Of a stretch of 42,133 nucleotides of DNA, positions 40,695-42,133 are shown piece after piece. Each line of letters starts with the position of its first letter. Position 1 is the first letter of the stretch. Position numbers and translations under genes: made by a program. Origin of the DNA: Pseudomonadota bacterium (GTDB taxonomy: Bacteria; Myxococcota_A; Polyangia; Haliangiales; Haliangiaceae); assembly GCA_022360315.1 (NCBI GenBank), contig JAKSDA010000613.1:1-42133 (forward strand), in the 5' to 3' direction. The notes under the pieces were generated by a model. That model saw only the letters and a program-made list of their open reading frames with translations, did no database searches and was not told where the DNA came from.

Positions 40695-41333
40695 GTGAAC
40701 GACGACATCACAACCGTCTCTGGCCTCGCCGCCGCCGCGCTGGTGACCGACCAGACTGTCCGCAACCGCATCAGTCGCGGGTCGATCCAGGCGAGCAAGG
40801 TGGACGGCAAGTGGGTGATCGAAGAGGCCAGCGCCCGGGCGTTTCTCGACCAGTCGCGTGCACACCCGCCGTCCGACCGGCAGCTCGAAGCGATCTCCCT
40901 CGGAGTCACCGACCAGGTCGTCAAGACGCGGCGCCAGCGAGCGGCGAAGGCAGCGGATGGCTCCGGCGCGACGTTTGGCAACGGGCAAGCAGTCGTGGCG
41001 CCTACTAATAGCGTGGCGCGACAAAAGGCCGAGGCCGATCTGGAACTCCAGCGCGCCAGGGCTGCCCGTGAAGCGCTCAAATTGCGCCAGGAAGCCGATG
41101 AGCTGTACGAGGCCGCGGTGGTCGAAGTGGCCTTCAAACGCCTGGCTGGCCTGGCCTGCTCGCTACTGCGGCACTACGCGACGGCGATCCCGCTCCTGGT
41201 CGACGAGCACCTGCCCCAGGGGATGTCGCCAGACGCAGCCTCGCGCATCAAGGCCGAGGTCTCGCGCCACGCCCTGGCCATGGTCGAGCGCGATATCGGC
41301 GTCCTGGCTGAGCAGACGATCGAGAAGTCTTAG
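40695..41333 (+). CDS. Phage terminase small subunit (Nu1-like)
   Basis: 212 residues from a GTG. An N-terminal HTH (TVSGLAAAALVTDQTVRNRI, then GKWVIEEASARAFLD) resembles Nu1-type DNA-binding domains. The linker is Lys/Arg/Ala-rich. The coiled helix ARQKAEADLELQRARAAREA..LRQEADEL and the C-terminal helical part (AFKRLAGLACSLLRHYATAI..) fit the oligomerisation and terminase-binding region. It would recognise phage DNA and hand it to TerL. The gene is on the opposite strand to TerL and about 1.6 kb away, unusual for a pair that is normally adjacent and co-directional. Confidence 0.7.
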   Translation: MNDDITTVSGLAAAALVTDQTVRNRISRGSIQASKVDGKWVIEEASARAFLDQSRAHPPSDRQLEAISLGVTDQVVKTRRQRAAKAADGSGATFGNGQAVVAPTNSVARQKAEADLELQRARAAREALKLRQEADELYEAAVVEVAFKRLAGLACSLLRHYATAIPLLVDEHLPQGMSPDAASRIKAEVSRHALAMVERDIGVLAEQTIEKS

Positions 41334-41381
41334 CCGGGTTGGCCGGCTTGATGTCGCGGTGGGTGATATCGGCGCCGCCCG

Positions 41382-42133
41382 CTACGAGCCGTTTAGCTTT
41401 TTGTCGAGAGCGGCGCGCAGTAGCCGCAGCTGCTCGGGGTTGAGGTGCCTCGCGATCTGCTCGGGATCGAGGCCGGCGAGCCGCTGCTCGGGGGCGACAT
41501 GGCGGAGCAATTCGTCGAGATCGTAATGACGGAGCACCTCGTCTGGGTCGAGACCAGCCAAGCGCTGCTCGGGATCCATGAGGTTGAGCAGTTCCTCGAC
41601 CCCGACCGACTCGATGAGCCCCTTGACGATGTCCTCAAACTCTTCGGAATGTTTCAATTCTTCCATGGTCCTGGCCTTCCTGATCCACGCCTGTATCCAC
41701 TGGATGGCCTTCGGGTCTTTGACCTTGCCCCGGTCATCGGTGAACAGTCGGAGAAAATCATCGCGATCGGCATCGGCTACCTTGTCGAGGAATGCGACCA
41801 CTAGAGTATACCGCCACCCGGCAAGGCGCACATACCCGCCGTCGAGCGGCTCGGGTTCCACCTCGCATCGCTCGTATTCGCGCCGCAGGGTTGGCGTCTC
41901 TTTGGGTACGACCAGCACGAGGCTGAGCTCAGACGGCTTCTCGACCGCGCAGTCATCTTGCGATAAGTACTCCCCGCCGTAGCTGATCAACTTGGCAAGG
42001 TCGCGTTTCCGAAGGCCGCGGGTCGGCCCCTTGAATTCGAGAATGGCCACATCGGTCAACAGCGGCCAGAGACCGCGCATGACCTTTGCTTCGTGGTCGC
42101 GCCGTTCGGTGCTGTCCCGATATAGGAGCAACT
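41382..42133 (-). CDS. PD-(D/E)XK-like nuclease-fold protein with PEQRLAGLDP repeats (partial)
   Basis: At least 249 residues; the N-terminus runs off the right edge. The visible N-part has the pattern of PD-(D/E)XK domains: LLTDVAILEFKGPTRGLRKRDL, with Glu-Phe-Lys as the E-x-K element, and LISYGGEYLSQ. A beta/alpha domain follows (LSLVLVVPKETPTL, YTLVVAFLDKV). The C-terminus has two copies of the motif PEQRLAGLDP at about 196-230, in a run of short helical repeats ending in a Leu-rich helix (EQLRLLRAALDKK). It resembles the transposase-like or Rpn-type proteins common in myxobacteria, but no assignment is made. Confidence 0.6.
   Translation of the reverse strand, partial: LLLYRDSTERRDHEAKVMRGLWPLLTDVAILEFKGPTRGLRKRDLAKLISYGGEYLSQDDCAVEKPSELSLVLVVPKETPTLRREYERCEVEPEPLDGGYVRLAGWRYTLVVAFLDKVADADRDDFLRLFTDDRGKVKDPKAIQWIQAWIRKARTMEELKHSEEFEDIVKGLIESVGVEELLNLMDPEQRLAGLDPDEVLRHYDLDELLRHVAPEQRLAGLDPEQIARHLNPEQLRLLRAALDKKLNGS

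Noticed and set aside
1..42133. CRISPR arrays, rRNA and tRNA genes
   Set aside because: No regularly spaced repeat array and no conserved rRNA or tRNA-like segment was recognised by eye; a covariance search was not possible.

Overview
The window is GC-rich and densely coded on both strands. It looks like an accessory-rich segment of a large-genome predatory or saprophytic bacterium, most likely a member of Myxococcota (deltaproteobacterial lineage). The pointers are EAD/CHAT and MoxR-vWA-FGE conflict genes, a cysteine-rich DUF4215-like repeat, many lipoproteins, secreted c-type cytochromes, a Nif11-leader RiPP precursor and a DUF4157 protein. This assignment is inference; there is no rRNA or marker gene to test it.

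Left part (1-10.3 kb): a fragment of a transposon-type AAA+ ATPase, then an NTP-dependent conflict-type locus. It has an EAD1-CHAT caspase-like protease, a membrane FGE-fold protein, a small HTH gene with palindromes upstream, and a tight three-gene minus-strand operon: EAD1-pseudoCHAT VMAP-like protein, MoxR AAA+ ATPase, and a membrane vWA-like/FGE fusion of 1103 residues. A decayed second CHAT copy lies beyond the operon. The 3' ends of the two FGE genes are inverted repeats of each other with identical terminator hairpins.

Middle part (11.2-27.1 kb): a secreted trypsin-like protease with a somatomedin-B-like tail, then a complete xylan/xylose locus. On the minus strand, probably one operon, are xylA, two tandem GH26-like lipoprotein glycosidases, xylF, xylG, xylH and a CBM-plus-diheme cytochrome lipoprotein. 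Divergently, on the plus strand, are a ROK regulator (xylR) and xylulokinase (xylB). The division of labour would be: extracellular chain cleavage (GH26-like), uptake (XylFGH), isomerisation (XylA), phosphorylation (XylB), with repression by XylR at the 589-base divergent region. The cytochrome is the unexpected member.

RiPP locus (27.3-30.7 kb, minus strand): a radical SAM/SPASM enzyme, an ATGA-coupled 77-residue protein of unknown function, and a Nif11-type precursor. The core of the precursor carries a single Met-Tyr-Gly motif in a context like that of the spliceotides (PlpX-type tyramine excision). A twin-arginine M19 dipeptidase lies downstream. This is the best candidate for an undescribed system in the window.

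Right part (30.9-42.1 kb): an SDR and a tandem GST-N protein, two putative envelope proteins, a diheme secreted cytochrome, a CBS-pair protein, a decayed ArsR/SRPBCC region, and a DUF4157 + papain-like protease (candidate eCIS cargo). Then comes a scrambled prophage remnant: truncated TerL, zinc-knuckle protein, tail-like protein, small membrane protein, TerS. A PD-(D/E)XK-like protein runs off the right edge.
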